A stretch of 64,000 bases of DNA from Ceratotherium simum simum. Its lineage: Eukaryota > Chordata > Mammalia > Perissodactyla > Rhinocerotidae. A program made the translations under genes and the position numbers. The notes beneath the pieces were generated by a model. It had not been told where the DNA came from, did not search any database, and saw nothing but the letters and a program-made list of their open reading frames with translations. Below, in pieces: positions 1-10,344 of the stretch. The stretch spans positions 2,721,785 through 2,785,784 of the forward strand of contig NW_004454177.1 of NCBI RefSeq assembly GCF_000283155.1, written 5' to 3'. Within the stretch, counting starts at the first letter, position 1, and each line of letters starts with the position of its first letter.

Positions 1-1230
1 GTGAGTTTGGGGAAGGTGAACTGGGGAAACCTTTCGAGCAGTGGTTTCCAGTGTGTGTACTGGGGAGAGGCTGAAATTGCTGTGTCCAGGAAGAACAGGA
101 AGTTATTTTTTTGTATCTGAGGAGAATGAGGAAAGGCTTCAAGATAGGAGGGTGGCCGCAAGGTAGGCTGTGGGAGCAAATCGGTAGGGTGGTGCCCACA
201 GTGGGAGGCGGGAGAGGCACAGGACAAGGTGTGGGGAGGGGGAACCTTGAATGGAGCGCCTCATCTAGTTCTCGTCAGTACTGCGGTGCAGGGTGATTTA
301 CGGTGCTGTGCAGCCAGGGTGGCCTGAGAAGCCCTTCTTCTATCAGCCATTTCACCAGGACCACAACACATGCTCCAAATTGCCACTTTTGGCCCTCTCC
401 TGCTACAGCACCGGAAACATGTTTATCCTGCATGGGATCTTTGACAGGGCATGACGGATCATGCCTCTCACTATCTGCCATCTCTAAATCCGTCACACTG
501 GAAATTTTACATGGTGTCATCGGTTGAATTAACACCTGTTAAAACGATCATTCCCACCAGACTCAAAATTGCAAGCACTTTTAATGAGGCCCTGCATAAA
601 GGAATACATTTTCTCAGAGCCCTTAAACAAGTTATATCAAAGCCTCCAACACCAAATAAATTATTGAAACGATGATTAGGCTTTGGATCATACCAACGGA
701 TCTAGTCAGAGGCAAATACGTTCTCATTTGGGGTTTGACACAATGCCAGAGTCAGAAAACTGCCCAGCCACCTAAGCTGAGGGCTAAGTGAAAAATCCTT
801 TTCCTTTCAGTGGTTATTTAAACAAGAACTTCAATGCTAAATTAGCAGTGGATTTTGTGTATGAATTTTCTTTGCATTCTAACATTATGTAAATGAAAAA
901 CCTAACGAAGTGCAAATTAAGACTATTCTTAATTCTCAGAGGCTGCTTTTCTGTGATAATGACGCCATGGAATACTTCACAGTCTGCCAAGCATGGTGTG
1001 GGGTTCCTGCTCCCTCCATCTGCCCTGTCCGCCTCCCAGGAAGGGGGCACCCACTGTATCCTCGTTCTTTCCTGCCCACTAAAGTCAGATCCGACACTCC
1101 ATCCCTCTTCCTCCTCAGGATTTATTCTTGCCAAATCATTTAATCACCTAAAACAGAACAAGAGGTTGTTATAGGCTTAACCTGCACCTGGGAGTTCTCA
1201 AGTTAAGCCCACAGGTTAAGCCCAGGAGAA
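1..1230. other. Unassigned sequence at window start
   Basis: No recognisable repeat, exon or RNA gene is seen. Short open frames here have no domain-like composition. A short direct repeat (ggttaagccca-like) lies near 1203-1225. The first six bases (gtgagt) match a splice donor, but there is no upstream sequence to judge it. Confidence 0.4.
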
Positions 1231-1231
1231 T

Positions 1232-1465
1232 GTCAGGACTAGAGGCCTGACATTCAGGAGCCAACTGACCTGGGTTTATAGCCCAGCTCTGCCGCCCACC
1301 AGGTGGATCATCTCAGGCACCATCTCAGAGCCTAATCTTCTTCACCTGTAAATGAATTGCCTACCTCTGCAGGTTCAGAGGATTAAATGAGATTATACAT
1401 GCCAAGAGTTTAGATCAAACCCTGGCACATAAAACTTTTTCACTAAATGATGCCTATAGTTATTG
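1232..1465 (+). repeat. MIR SINE
   Basis: An ancient tRNA-derived SINE (MIR) in forward orientation. The tRNA-like part reads through gacctgggttta and cagctctgccgcc. The core follows (cttcttcacctgtaaatga, then ggattaaatgagatta), and the 3' LINE2-like part ends near a ccctggcacata motif. Divergence is high, as expected for a pre-eutherian insertion. No function is implied. Confidence 0.8.
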
Positions 1466-1469
1466 TGGA

Positions 1470-2215
1470 AAGTTCAGGCTAGATATTGTTGCTAAATCAA
1501 TTTGGCCATTTCAGCAATTGTCAGTTCTTGTCCAGGTTTGTAACTGTCCCTTCGATCTCACTACCAGGTGACATGTTGCTATAAAAGCAAGTCTCACATC
1601 TGGTTCTGCCACACACATAGACATTTCTTAGCAAACAAGCACAGAGGCAGTCCCATGGCCTGGCCCTGGGGGTCGTGTTCGCAGGCCTTTCACTCACCCT
1701 CAAACGCCCTGCAGGAAAACCTGGGCCTCAGGAAGAAGTCAGGCCAGGGATCCACCAAACTCCTGGTCAAATCAGACAGAGTTTCCCACTAAGCAGAGGG
1801 ACAAAAGACCAGATGCATGCCACCCCTTGAGCACAGCTCTGGAGGAGAAGCCAGCCTACTGTTTGCTGGATTCTTCCAGCTTGTCCATGCAAACTCAAAC
1901 CAGCCAACCACAATTGCTAAGCAGCACTGATTTCACCAATGACAATTTATTTCTAATATCCTTTATGCTAATTCATGCATCATCTGATTCAGATTTAGAT
2001 AATGATATTGCAAGTTTTTGGTAGAGTGAGCCACCTCTGCGGTCTGGATTCCTGACCAGGGTGCTTCAAATTAACTGTATGCTCCCAGCATGGATTAAAG
2101 TTAATTTATGCACAGGTACATGACACTGTTTATGTTAGAGTATTAAAATTCTATTACAGACAATATAGCAACTATGAATAAGGAAAAGCTTCCAGCATCA
2201 ACAGAGCCGGAGAGT
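1470..2215. other. Unassigned sequence
   Basis: Between the MIR and the first LTR I see no repeat signature, no RNA gene and no coding evidence. Confidence 0.4.
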
Positions 2216-2227
2216 GATGTAAACTAT

Positions 2228-3114
2228 TGTGATTTATAAGAAATATATATTTGGTCTTCATCCTGTTTCTGGCACAGAGCTCCTAAAACCCTTGGAATTT
2301 CCTAAGAGATAGGAGTAATAAAGGTGTCTTTTGTTATTCATAACAAGCCCCTTTCAACCACACCAGAGTTTATGTTAATGACGTGAGTTTTGGAAACCCC
2401 TAGATAACTAAGGATGGGGGTCTGGTTGCTAGAGGAACCAACTTTCAGTCCCACCCCCCCACCTCTGGTGAGGAGACAGGAGCTGGAGGTTAAATTAGTT
2501 ACCAATGGCCAATGATTCAATCAATCATGCCTATGTAGTGAAGCCTCCATAAAAACGCAAAAAGATGGGGTTCGGGCAGCTTCTGAGTTGGTAAATGTGT
2601 GGAGATGTGGGCACACCCAGAAAGGGTGTGGAAGCTCTGCATCCTTTCCCTGTACCTTGCCCTATGCATGTCTTCCATCTGGCTGTTCCTGAGGTATATC
2701 CTTTTTGTAATACACTGGTAATCTAGTGAGTAAAATGTTTTCTTGAGCCAATGTTTCTATGAGCCAATTAATCAATTTGGTTAATTTGTGTAGCACATTC
2801 ATCAGACCTGAGGAGGGGATTGTGGGGACCTCCTGTTGACAGTCGGATGGTCAGAAGCACAGGTGACAAGCAGGACTTGCGATTGGCATCTAAAGTGGAG
2901 AGGAGGCAGTCTGAACCCTTAACCTGGGGGATGTGATGCCCACGTAGTTAGTGGCAGAACTGAGTTAAATTGTAGGGCACCCAGCTGGTTTCTGGGCACC
3001 CAGATTTGCTCAGTGTGTGGAAAATCCACATATCTGGTGTAAGAAGTGCAGTTGTGTTGCAGTGGAGTGTGTAATATAAAGTAAAACACAGGAGGAGTGT
3101 GGTTTTCCTTTAGA
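2228..3114 (+). mobile_element. Solo retroviral LTR (copy A of a three-copy family)
   Basis: This 887-bp element starts TGTGATTT and ends near ttttcctttaga. A perfect 5-bp duplication, actat, flanks it (2223-2227 and 3115-3119), as expected for a class III (ERVL-type) endogenous retrovirus. It has a TATA-like ccataaaaac at about 2548 within a block (aagcctccat) shared with the copies at 34075-34790 (same strand) and 13924-14832 (reverse). The polyA signal that is intact in the other two copies is degraded here. No internal viral genes lie beside it, so it is a recombined solo LTR. I do not give a Dfam name with confidence. Confidence 0.75.
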
Positions 3115-3119
3115 ACTAT

Positions 3120-3820
3120 GGATTCTCTTTCAGCAGGAGTGTTCGTGCCTGTAATTTATTTAAGATACTTCAGCCTGGACAGTGAGATATCACCCTGTTA
3201 GTCTGGACAGCACCCTAAGGCAGTCATTCGCCCTAATCAGGAATTCATGCCTCAGGGGCTGTCAGCTAGCTTTCCAGCTGGAAAGCCCACACTCCAGAGG
3301 TAGCTATTACAAGTGTTTTGCTTATTCTAATCTCAACCAATACAAGTGATTTTTTACTAATTAGCATAACAAATGTTAAAAATGGATTTTCATTAATGGC
3401 TTGTTAATTAGCCTACTAAGTATTAGAAATGGGCTCTCATTAGTGAAATCAGAAGTATTCAAGACACATGGCTGGTCAAAAATATTTTATAGACACACCC
3501 ATCCATTGCATGAACAGGTGTAGGAATATAACAAGTCCTTTAGTTCAGAGATGGCGAAAGAATCTTGTTCTTTAACTCGTCACGAGTGCTGGGGTCTGAG
3601 GATTCTGGTTGCCTGTTACCAACCATAAGTTTAACTCAGTGTTGCCACTGGAATGTTGTATCTGCATCTAGCAAAGCACATTCAAGTGTATGATGAGAGC
3701 ACCTAAAGGAGAGATGAGACTTAATATGCCCTATTACTAATAAATGTTTAATAAATGTCTGCATGTGTAGCAGAATCTGCTGTGAGATTTGCTGTCATTA
3801 AAATCTGGCAGTGAGGTTAT
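3120..3820. other. Unassigned AT-rich sequence with TAAT-motif cluster
   Basis: No repeat is recognised. From 3340 to 3450 the sequence is AT-rich, with several TAAT core motifs including two TAATTAG sites (3358-3364 and 3405-3411). These resemble homeodomain binding sites, but there is no conservation data. Confidence 0.35.
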
Positions 3821-3826
3821 GGGGAC

Positions 3827-4220
3827 TGTATTAATTTGGTAGGGCTGAAGTAACAAAATAGAACAGACTGAGTGGCTTAAACAACAGAAGTTTATTTTTC
3901 TCATAGTTCTGGAGACCGGAAGTCCAAAATCAAGGTGACAGCAGGGTTGGTTTCCTCTCGGGCCTCTCTCCTCGGCTTGCAGGTGACTGCCTTCTCGCTG
4001 TGTCCTCATATGGTCATCCCTCTGTGCATGCCCACCCCCAGTGTCTCTTCCTCTTCTTATAAGACACCAGTCTTATTGGATTAGAGCTTACCCAAAAGCC
4101 TCATTTTAACTTCATCACCTCTTTAAAGACTTTATCTCCAAATATGGTTACATTCTGAGGTACTGTGGGTTTGGACTTCAACATGTAAATTTGAGGGTGG
4201 ACACAATTCAGCCCTTAACA
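3827..4220 (-). mobile_element. MLT1-type MaLR LTR (solo)
   Basis: A reverse-oriented MLT1A-like LTR. On the + strand it opens TGTATTAATTTGG and carries gtggcttaaacaacag, ggagaccggaagtcc, ggcttgcaggtgac, cttcttataagacaccag, ctccaaatatgg and a final cacaattcagcccttaaca. The flanking 5-bp duplication is imperfect: gggac (3822-3826) against gggag (4221-4225). The element is full LTR length with no internal region, so it is a solo LTR of the non-autonomous ERVL-MaLR group. It has no coding capacity. Confidence 0.85.
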
Positions 4221-4404
4221 GGGAGTGACTAACCTGAAACTGCGCTAACTTGGCAGCTATCCTTGTCTATCAAAAAGACCTAATGATTACACATAACCAA
4301 ACTTATCGAGGTCAATTTTAACATGTGGTTATAGAGTGGTCCTGTTGGAAAACTAGGGTGAGCTTGGAGGTAGCAGGTCACAGGTTCTCAGGATCAGTGC
4401 ATGA

Positions 4405-4840
4405 GTTGTGGTAACACTTCAGCTGCATATCACAGAGACCCAAAATGATGGTGGCTTACACAAGACAGAAGTTTCTTTCTCTCACATAAGCTGGTATCTC
4501 AGCCTTGCTCTGCAAAACTGCCAGGTGTTCAGGCTCCTTCTCTCTTGTTGCTCTGCCATCCCAGGGTGCCTCCTTTGTCTGCATGGCTGATGGCTCACAG
4601 GCACATCCTCATTCCAGACAGTGGGAAGGAGAAAGGGCACAAGGCCGAAGTGCTCACCTCACTTCTGCTCACATCCCCTTGGCCAGAACTTGGTCAAATG
4701 GCCACACCTACCTGCAAGGGATGTTGGGAGGTAGAGTCGCTATTCTGAGCATCCATGTGCTCATCTACAGATCAGGAGTTTTGTTCCCAAGGGGAAAACA
4801 AACTGGGAAACAACCAAGAGTCCCTTCCAAAATCAGAGAG
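4405..4840 (-). mobile_element. LTR-like repeat, family U (MaLR-like), reverse
   Basis: It carries blocks shared with copies at 34860-35300 and 40525-41693. These are a 'gaagtttctttctctcac' block (reverse polyA/R region), 'ttgttgctctgccatccc', 'cattccagacagtgggaagga', and 'ggccagaacttggtcaaatggcc' ahead of a 'gggatgttgggaggtagag' block. Read on the minus strand, the layout (a body, then a degenerate polyA region, then a short tail) resembles MaLR/ERVL LTRs. The exact family is not certain. Confidence 0.5.
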
Positions 4841-4844
4841 TAGT

Positions 4845-5295
4845 AATGGAGAGAACAGGGCTGAGAATCAGCAGGCAAGCTCCAGTACTGGTGCTTTGGT
4901 CCTAAAAACATTGCAATACTTGCATATCCATTGGTAAATAGTCACTGGTCTAGCCCTAGAGCACCACCACCACCCCCACCCCAGCAACCCTGTCCCTCCC
5001 CCAGGACACCATGGACTTCCCCTGGGATCCAATAACTAAAAGATTAATTAGTGCCTGGTCCACCAGGGGCCTCCCAGACCCTGATCCTGCCCAATGGCCT
5101 GTGTCCATTCTGATTGGTCAGCACCCTTGTCTAATTGATTTTTAAATATTTCAAATATAACTCGTGGGAGCAATGTCTAGAAATCATATTTTGTTAAAAA
5201 GTTGAAGGACTAGGGATATTTAACCTAAAATAGAGGATATTTGGCAGAGGGAGCAGCTCAGCCGTCATCTTTAAACATTTATAAGAATAATCACT
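4845..5295. other. Unassigned sequence
   Basis: It contains a CA-rich/C-rich short stretch (about 4965-5000, accacc/ccccac runs). Nothing else is recognised. Confidence 0.4.
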
Positions 5296-5299
5296 ACCA

Positions 5300-5535
5300 T
5301 TAAATTTTCTTTTAAGTGTCTTTTTTGTGCCAAGACCTGAACTGGGCTCAGTACTTTGTATGTACTCTTTCAAATTCTCAAAGCAACCCTGTATGGTGAG
5401 AATTGACTTCATTTCACTGATAAAGGCACTGAAGATCAGAGACATTGAGTTACTTGCAGAGTCAAGATTCAAATCCCTGGATATCTGGTCCCAAAGTGGA
5501 AGCTTTCTCCCCAGTACCATACTGCCTACTCTGTG
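5300..5535 (-). repeat. MIR SINE
   Basis: A reverse MIR. On the + strand it runs from a degenerate tgccaagacctgaactgggctc, through cactgataaaggcactgaag and the eroded tRNA B-box side (caagattcaaatccc), to a ccatactgcctactc end. It is old and diverged. Confidence 0.8.
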
Positions 5536-6332
5536 AAAGAGGACATCGACATATTCACATTACTTTATGGAGAAGCACTAAGACATTACAGGAGAGCCAG
5601 GAAAGATAAGTTCAAATTTAGAAAGAACTTCTAACAATCAAGCTATTCAAAAATGAAACGTGTTAATGAGCTCATAGTAAATTTTATACAGAAATATAAA
5701 GGACCTGGAATAGACAAAGCAATCTCGAAAAAGAACAAATTTTAAGGATTTATACTATATGATTTCAAGACTTACTGTAAGGTCATAGTAAATAAGACAG
5801 TTGTGGTATTGACACAGAGAAATGGATAGATGGGAAACAATAGAGAGTCTAGCAATAGAATTACACATATGGAGGTAAATGATCTTTGTCAAGGCACCAG
5901 TGAAATTCAGTGGGGAAAAGAAAGTCATTTTTTTAGTGGTACTTGAATAATTGGATATTTATAAGGAATCAATGAACTTCAACCCCTACTTCACATCATG
6001 TACAAAAATTAATTTGAGATGGATCATAAACCTAAATGTAAAACCTAAACTATAAGTCTTCTAGAAAAAAACATAGGGGAATATATTTGCAAAGATTGGG
6101 GTGGGCAAATATTTCTTAGGACACACAAAAAGTTACAATAAAAGAAAAAAATTGATTCAATATACTTTATTAAAATTAAAATTTCTAATTATTAAAAGAC
6201 GTTGTTAATAAAATGAATAGGCAAGCCACAGACAGGGAGAAATATGTATCTCTGACAAAGGGCTAATAAACAGAATATACAAAGAATTCCTACAAATCAA
6301 TAATAAAAAGACAAACAATATATTTAAAAAAA

Positions 6333-6472
6333 TTTTTTTATTGATGTCGTAATAGTTTATAACATTGTGAGATTCAAGTTGTACATTATTATTTGTCAAT
6401 CACCATATAAATGCCCCCCTTCACTCCTTGTGCCCCCTGCAACTCCCTTCCCTCTAGTAACCACCAAACTGT
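6333..6472 (-). mobile_element. Short lineage-specific L1 3'-end insertion, reverse
   Basis: About 140 bp. It begins with a T run (reverse A tail), then a 3'-UTR-type block (ttgatgtcgtaatagtttat, tgtacattattatttgtcaa, gtaaccaccaaactg) known from perissodactyl-lineage L1 3' ends. The host sequence acaaacaatat(a/t)tt(t) is duplicated on both sides (from 6311 and again from 6473), which marks a target-primed insertion. It is severely 5'-truncated and contains no coding sequence. Confidence 0.8.
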
Positions 6473-6980
6473 ACAAACAATATTTTTAAATGGGCAAAGG
6501 ATTTGGACAAACACTTCACGAAAGAGAATGTTTGTGTGGCCAATAAGCACATAAAATAGATGCTCAGCATTGTCAGACAACAGGGAAATGCAAATTAAAA
6601 CCACAATGGGACACCACTACACACCCACTAGAAGGGTTAAAATGTTTAAATTTTACCAAATTAAATTCAATACCAAATGTTGAAGAGGCTGTGTAGCAAC
6701 TGGATCTCTTATACATTGCTGGTGGAAGTATAAAATGGTACAGTCACTTTGGAAAACTGGTGTTTTCTTATGAATATTCACCTATCTTGTGATCCAGGAA
6801 TTTCAAAAGAAATGAAATCCTATATCTACAAAAAAACTGTATAAGAATGTTCATTGTGGCTTTCTTTCTAATAGCTAGACTTTGGAAACAGTGCAAATGT
6901 TCATAAATAGGAGAATGGATACACAAATTGAGGTATATGCATGTAGTGGGATATAGCCCAGCTATAAAAAAGAACAAGCT

Positions 6981-7292
6981 TTTCTTTTTTTTTTTTCATG
7001 AGGAAGATCAGCCCTGAGCTAACATCCATGCCAATCCTCCTCTTTTTGCTGAGGAAGACCGGCTCTGAGCTAACATCTATTGCCAGTCCTCCTCCTTTTT
7101 TCCCCTTTTTCTCCCCAAAGCCCCAGTAGACAGTTGTATGTCATAGTTGCACATCCTTCTAGTTGCTGTATGTGGGACGCTGCCTCAGCATGGCCAGACA
7201 AGCAGTGCGTCAGTGCGCGCCCGGGATCCGAACCTCGGGCCGCCAGCAGTGGAGCACGCGCACTTAACCGCTAAGCCATGGGGCCGGCCCCC
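6981..7292 (-). mobile_element. ERE SINE (composite type), reverse
   Basis: Full-length equine SINE with its T run at 6981 and its tRNA-like head ending gggccggccc at 7290. It carries two gaggaaga(t/c) units followed by the ccccaaagccccagtaga block, i.e. a composite subfamily. The reverse B box is ccgggatccgaacc. A near-perfect 10-bp duplication (agaacaagct at 6971-6980, agaacaggct at 7293-7302) flanks it. It sits within the 3' UTR of the older L1. Open frames across it are incidental. Confidence 0.95.
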
Positions 7293-7664
7293 AGAACAGG
7301 CTATTAATACACCCAGCAACATAGACGAATCTCAAAAATATTACATTACATGAAAAAAGCCAAACACTAAAGGGTACACACACTGAATAACTCCACTTAT
7401 GTGAAGTCCAGCAACAGGCAAAATTGATCTATGGGAATAGAAATCAGAATTGTGTTGCCTGTGGGAGGATGGCAGGAGGGTGGTTAACTGGAAAGGAGTG
7501 TGGGGAAATTTTCTGCAGGATGGCAATTTTCTCCATTTTGATTAAGTCATTGGATACAAAGGTATATTTGTGAAAACTCATCAAACTGTACACTTCAAGT
7601 TCTATGCATTTTACTGTGTGTAATTGTACCTCAATTAAAAATCAATTTAAATAAATAAAAGGAT

Positions 7665-8595
7665 GAAATGGGTTGCCTCTCCTTGTATTATGCTCCTCGG
7701 CATTGGAAGTATTTAAGCTAGACTAAATGCTTGTCAGAGGTATTGTGGAGGGTTCAGATTAAGTCATTAAAAAAATAAACTCAGATTTTAAGACTTTGAT
7801 ATACATGGTACTGAGCTAATCATATATTTTGGAAAAGGCAACACCTGTCTTCATCTTCTATTTTAGAGCACTCAACATAGATAAGAAAATTTATGTTACC
7901 AAAAACTTTAAGGCATTTTGAAATGTTTTTCTTTTTCTTTTCTGAAATTCTTTCCCGATCTAGCCTTATCTCTACTTCCCTCCTGACACCCAAGCCCTTA
8001 GCCATCTATGTTCCTGTATCTCAGAACACGTGGTGTTTGCACATTTCCTTTGTTAAACATCCTGCTCACCCCCACTTCTCATCAACTTCTGCCCCTTTTT
8101 GAAGACTCTTTGCAGAAATCAACAGCACCCATAAGACTTCCCTATGAACACTACTCCCCACAGTCTGAGTTCTGTGCCCATCCTAGGTTTACCTATAGCA
8201 TAGCATTTACCCTAGGCTAAATGATGCCAAGGTTCCTTCCAGCTCAAAGATTCTATCTCCTTGAACATGTGATTCCAGACTTGAAGAGTGAAGAGAAAAA
8301 GTCAAGCCGTCACCAGTAACATCTTCATCCGGTTCTACATGAGGTGGCCTGAATGAAAGAATGTGACCTGGGGACACTTTTCTGTGGGAACTACATTACT
8401 TAAAGTTCAGTCAGAAGCTACGGTATCAGTCGACTGATAATAGCGAGCTGAGATTGTCAAGCTTGTGTAGAGCTGGAGACTTGCAGTTTCGGGGCTGGAT
8501 ATGAAGGGACTAAGCTCTGTGGTTCCATGAGAATGGGTCTGCGTGGGTACCATGGGCATAGGGGGTTGAAAAAAAAGGATGAATAAAACTCAAGG
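7665..8595. other. Unassigned sequence
   Basis: Non-repetitive as far as I can see. The stretch 7940-8110 is pyrimidine-rich and could be a very old LINE fragment (L2/L3), but I cannot support a specific call. Confidence 0.35.
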
Positions 8596-8599
8596 CTTA

Positions 8600-8815
8600 A
8601 TGCAGAAGCTAATATTTATGGAGTACATTCTCTGGTGCCAGATTCTATGCTAAACACTTTGTATCCATTAATCTTGTTTAATCCTCATTACAACTCTCTG
8701 TAGAGAGGTTAAGTAGTGTGCCCAGGATTTCACAGCTAGTCAATGATAGAACTGGGTCTCATTTCCAGGTCTGTTTGACTCCAAAGTCCATGCTCTTAAT
8801 TACTAGGCTCTACCA
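8600..8815 (-). repeat. MIR SINE
   Basis: A reverse MIR: 'gtgccagattctatgctaaacactttg', 'taatcctcattacaactc', 'gaggttaagtagtgtgccc', 'cacagctagtcaatg' and 'ccatgctcttaattactaggctc' lie in MIR order. Confidence 0.9.
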
Positions 8816-8819
8816 CATC

Positions 8820-10000
8820 CGGGAAAGGAATTGCCAAAATTATTTTGCCCTGTCTCTTGGTTCCAGGTCTCAACCAGTCCAAAGTGACAATCTCCTTCCC
8901 CATTATTTTCAGGTTATCTAAGAAGAGGAGTCTACAGCTTTCTTCAGTAACCTGTTCCAGTGTCTCTAACATCTTCAGCCAGGGCGCTCTTTGTATTTAA
9001 TCTGAGTTCTCCCTACTCCTGTTTTATCATTAATAGATGAGCTTAAGGCTCCATTTATACTTATAATTTCAGAGAAAGCAGGAGGATGTAGAAACTGCTG
9101 CAGTAAGAACTTTAAATGTTCTGGTGCATCTTCTATTTGTCTGAGTTTTGTCAGGTTTCTATAGCAGAGTAGTCTAGAGCCATACAAAGGGAAACTGATG
9201 AGGGGACATGATGAGGCAAGAAGCAAATGTTCATTAAAGAGATTGGGGAATGGGTTCATTCTCATTAAGATTTAAGCACAGTAGACCAGAGAGTATATTG
9301 TGACATGAAGCTCTGGTCTAGCCAAGGAAAATGCAAGGAACTAATCTAGTAGACATGGGAACTAGGAGCAGGAAACCGTAGCAATGTTACGTTGAAGCTT
9401 TGCAATAGTCTTCTCCCCTTGGTCACTTTGTCTAAAGAAACTAAAACCATGTCAGATATATTCAGCACCAACTAGGAACTCATTTCTTCATCCTCTTGCT
9501 TCCTTCTCTTTAGTGCATGTGACTGTATTTCGGGGAAATCCTTGTTTTTAAAAAGAATGCCGTGAGAATCCAGAACATGGGTCCTCCTTGCTCAAGAGCC
9601 TGACGTCAGTCCTCAGAGTTGCAACCCAAGGTGTCTCAGACCACCGAGCTGGTGAGTGGGAGGTTTTAAAGCTGTGATCCAAAGGCTAGTAAGGGGCAGA
9701 GTACACACTGAGAACTACATCACTAACTTAGCAAGAGTTAGTTCGTTTTTTCTTTTAATCTCTGTCCATTTTCTTTAACCAGATGTGAGAAATGAGACTC
9801 AGGACAAGTACATTTTTATAGAGACCAGAGCAGAGCGAAAGAGCCAGTTCATAGAGTACTCAGGAGAGGAAAGCTGAGCAAAGCGTTATAGTGGGACATC
9901 CTGGTCAGGGTGAGCCATAGGAGATCACATACAAGTAAAGGGAAAAAGGACGAGCTATTCATGTGTAACACCTGCCTCAAGTGGTTTCTAAGGAAGGATA
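8820..10000. other. Unassigned sequence with CRE palindrome and splice-donor match
   Basis: No repeat is recognised. A full CRE palindrome TGACGTCA lies at 9601-9608. A strong splice-donor match (ctg|gtgagt) follows, with its GT at 9652-9653. This is suggestive of a promoter plus first exon but unproven; see findings. Confidence 0.3.
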
Positions 10001-10014
10001 AAGAAAGGAAACTG

Positions 10015-10111
10015 CGCGCGCTCTGCTGCTGGCGGCCCGGGTTTGGATCCTGGGCGCGCACCGAGGCACCGCTTGTCAGGCCATGCTGTGGCGGCGTCCA
10101 AGAAAAAAATA
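10015..10111 (+). mobile_element. Partial ERE SINE (tRNA-like half only)
   Basis: It holds only the tRNA-like half: cgcgcgctctgctgctggc, the B-box region (gtttggatcctgggc), cttgtcaggccatgctgtgg and ggcggcgtcc, then directly an A-rich tract. The usual ggccggcc head and the catataaagt to gatgttagctcaggg 3' body are absent. It sits 10 bp before a second ERE copy and is the left unit of a doublet. Confidence 0.8.
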
Positions 10112-10121
10112 TCAGAAGATT

Positions 10122-10340
10122 GGGGCAGGCTCAGTGGCGCAAGTGGTTAAGTTCAGCGGTTCGGATCCCGGGCACGCACAGACGCACCACTTGTCAGGCC
10201 ATGCTGTGGCGGCGTCCCATATAAAGTGAAGGACAATAGGCCCAGATGTTAGCCCAGGGCCAGTCTTCCTCAGCAAAAAGAGGAGGATTGGCATGGATGT
10301 TAGCTCAGGGCTGACCTTCCCCCCCCCCAAAAAAAAAAGA
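10122..10340 (+). mobile_element. ERE SINE (right unit of a doublet)
   Basis: A nearly full ERE. It has a ggggcaggctcagtggcgc head with a small internal deletion before the B box (gcggttcggatcccgg), then catataaagtg, gatgttagcccagggcc, agcaaaaagaggaggatt, and a C run plus A tail. Related sequences flank the whole doublet: aaagaaaggaaactg (10000-10014) and aaagaaaagaaacagaactg (from 10342). The two units may therefore have inserted together. Confidence 0.9.
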
Positions 10341-10344
10341 GAAA

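Larger units (their letters stand above)
5660..7660 (+). mobile_element. Old L1 LINE, 3' end (ORF2 C-terminus and 3' UTR), interrupted
   Basis: A 5'-truncated, heavily mutated L1 in forward orientation. It starts in the last third of ORF2 (block near 'ggacctggaatagacaaagc'), continues through 'aaatgggcaaagg' and 'ggccaataagcacat', and ends in a 3' UTR with 'gtgaaaactcatcaaactg' and 'tgtacctcaattaaaaatc' before an A-rich tail. No long frame survives. Two younger insertions split it: a reverse L1 3' fragment (6333-6472) and a reverse ERE (6981-7292). It is consistent with an L1M-class element predating perissodactyls. Confidence 0.85.

Noticed and set aside
1..6. gtgagt at the first base, like an intron start
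   Set aside because: Window boundary is arbitrary and no exon can be seen to the left.
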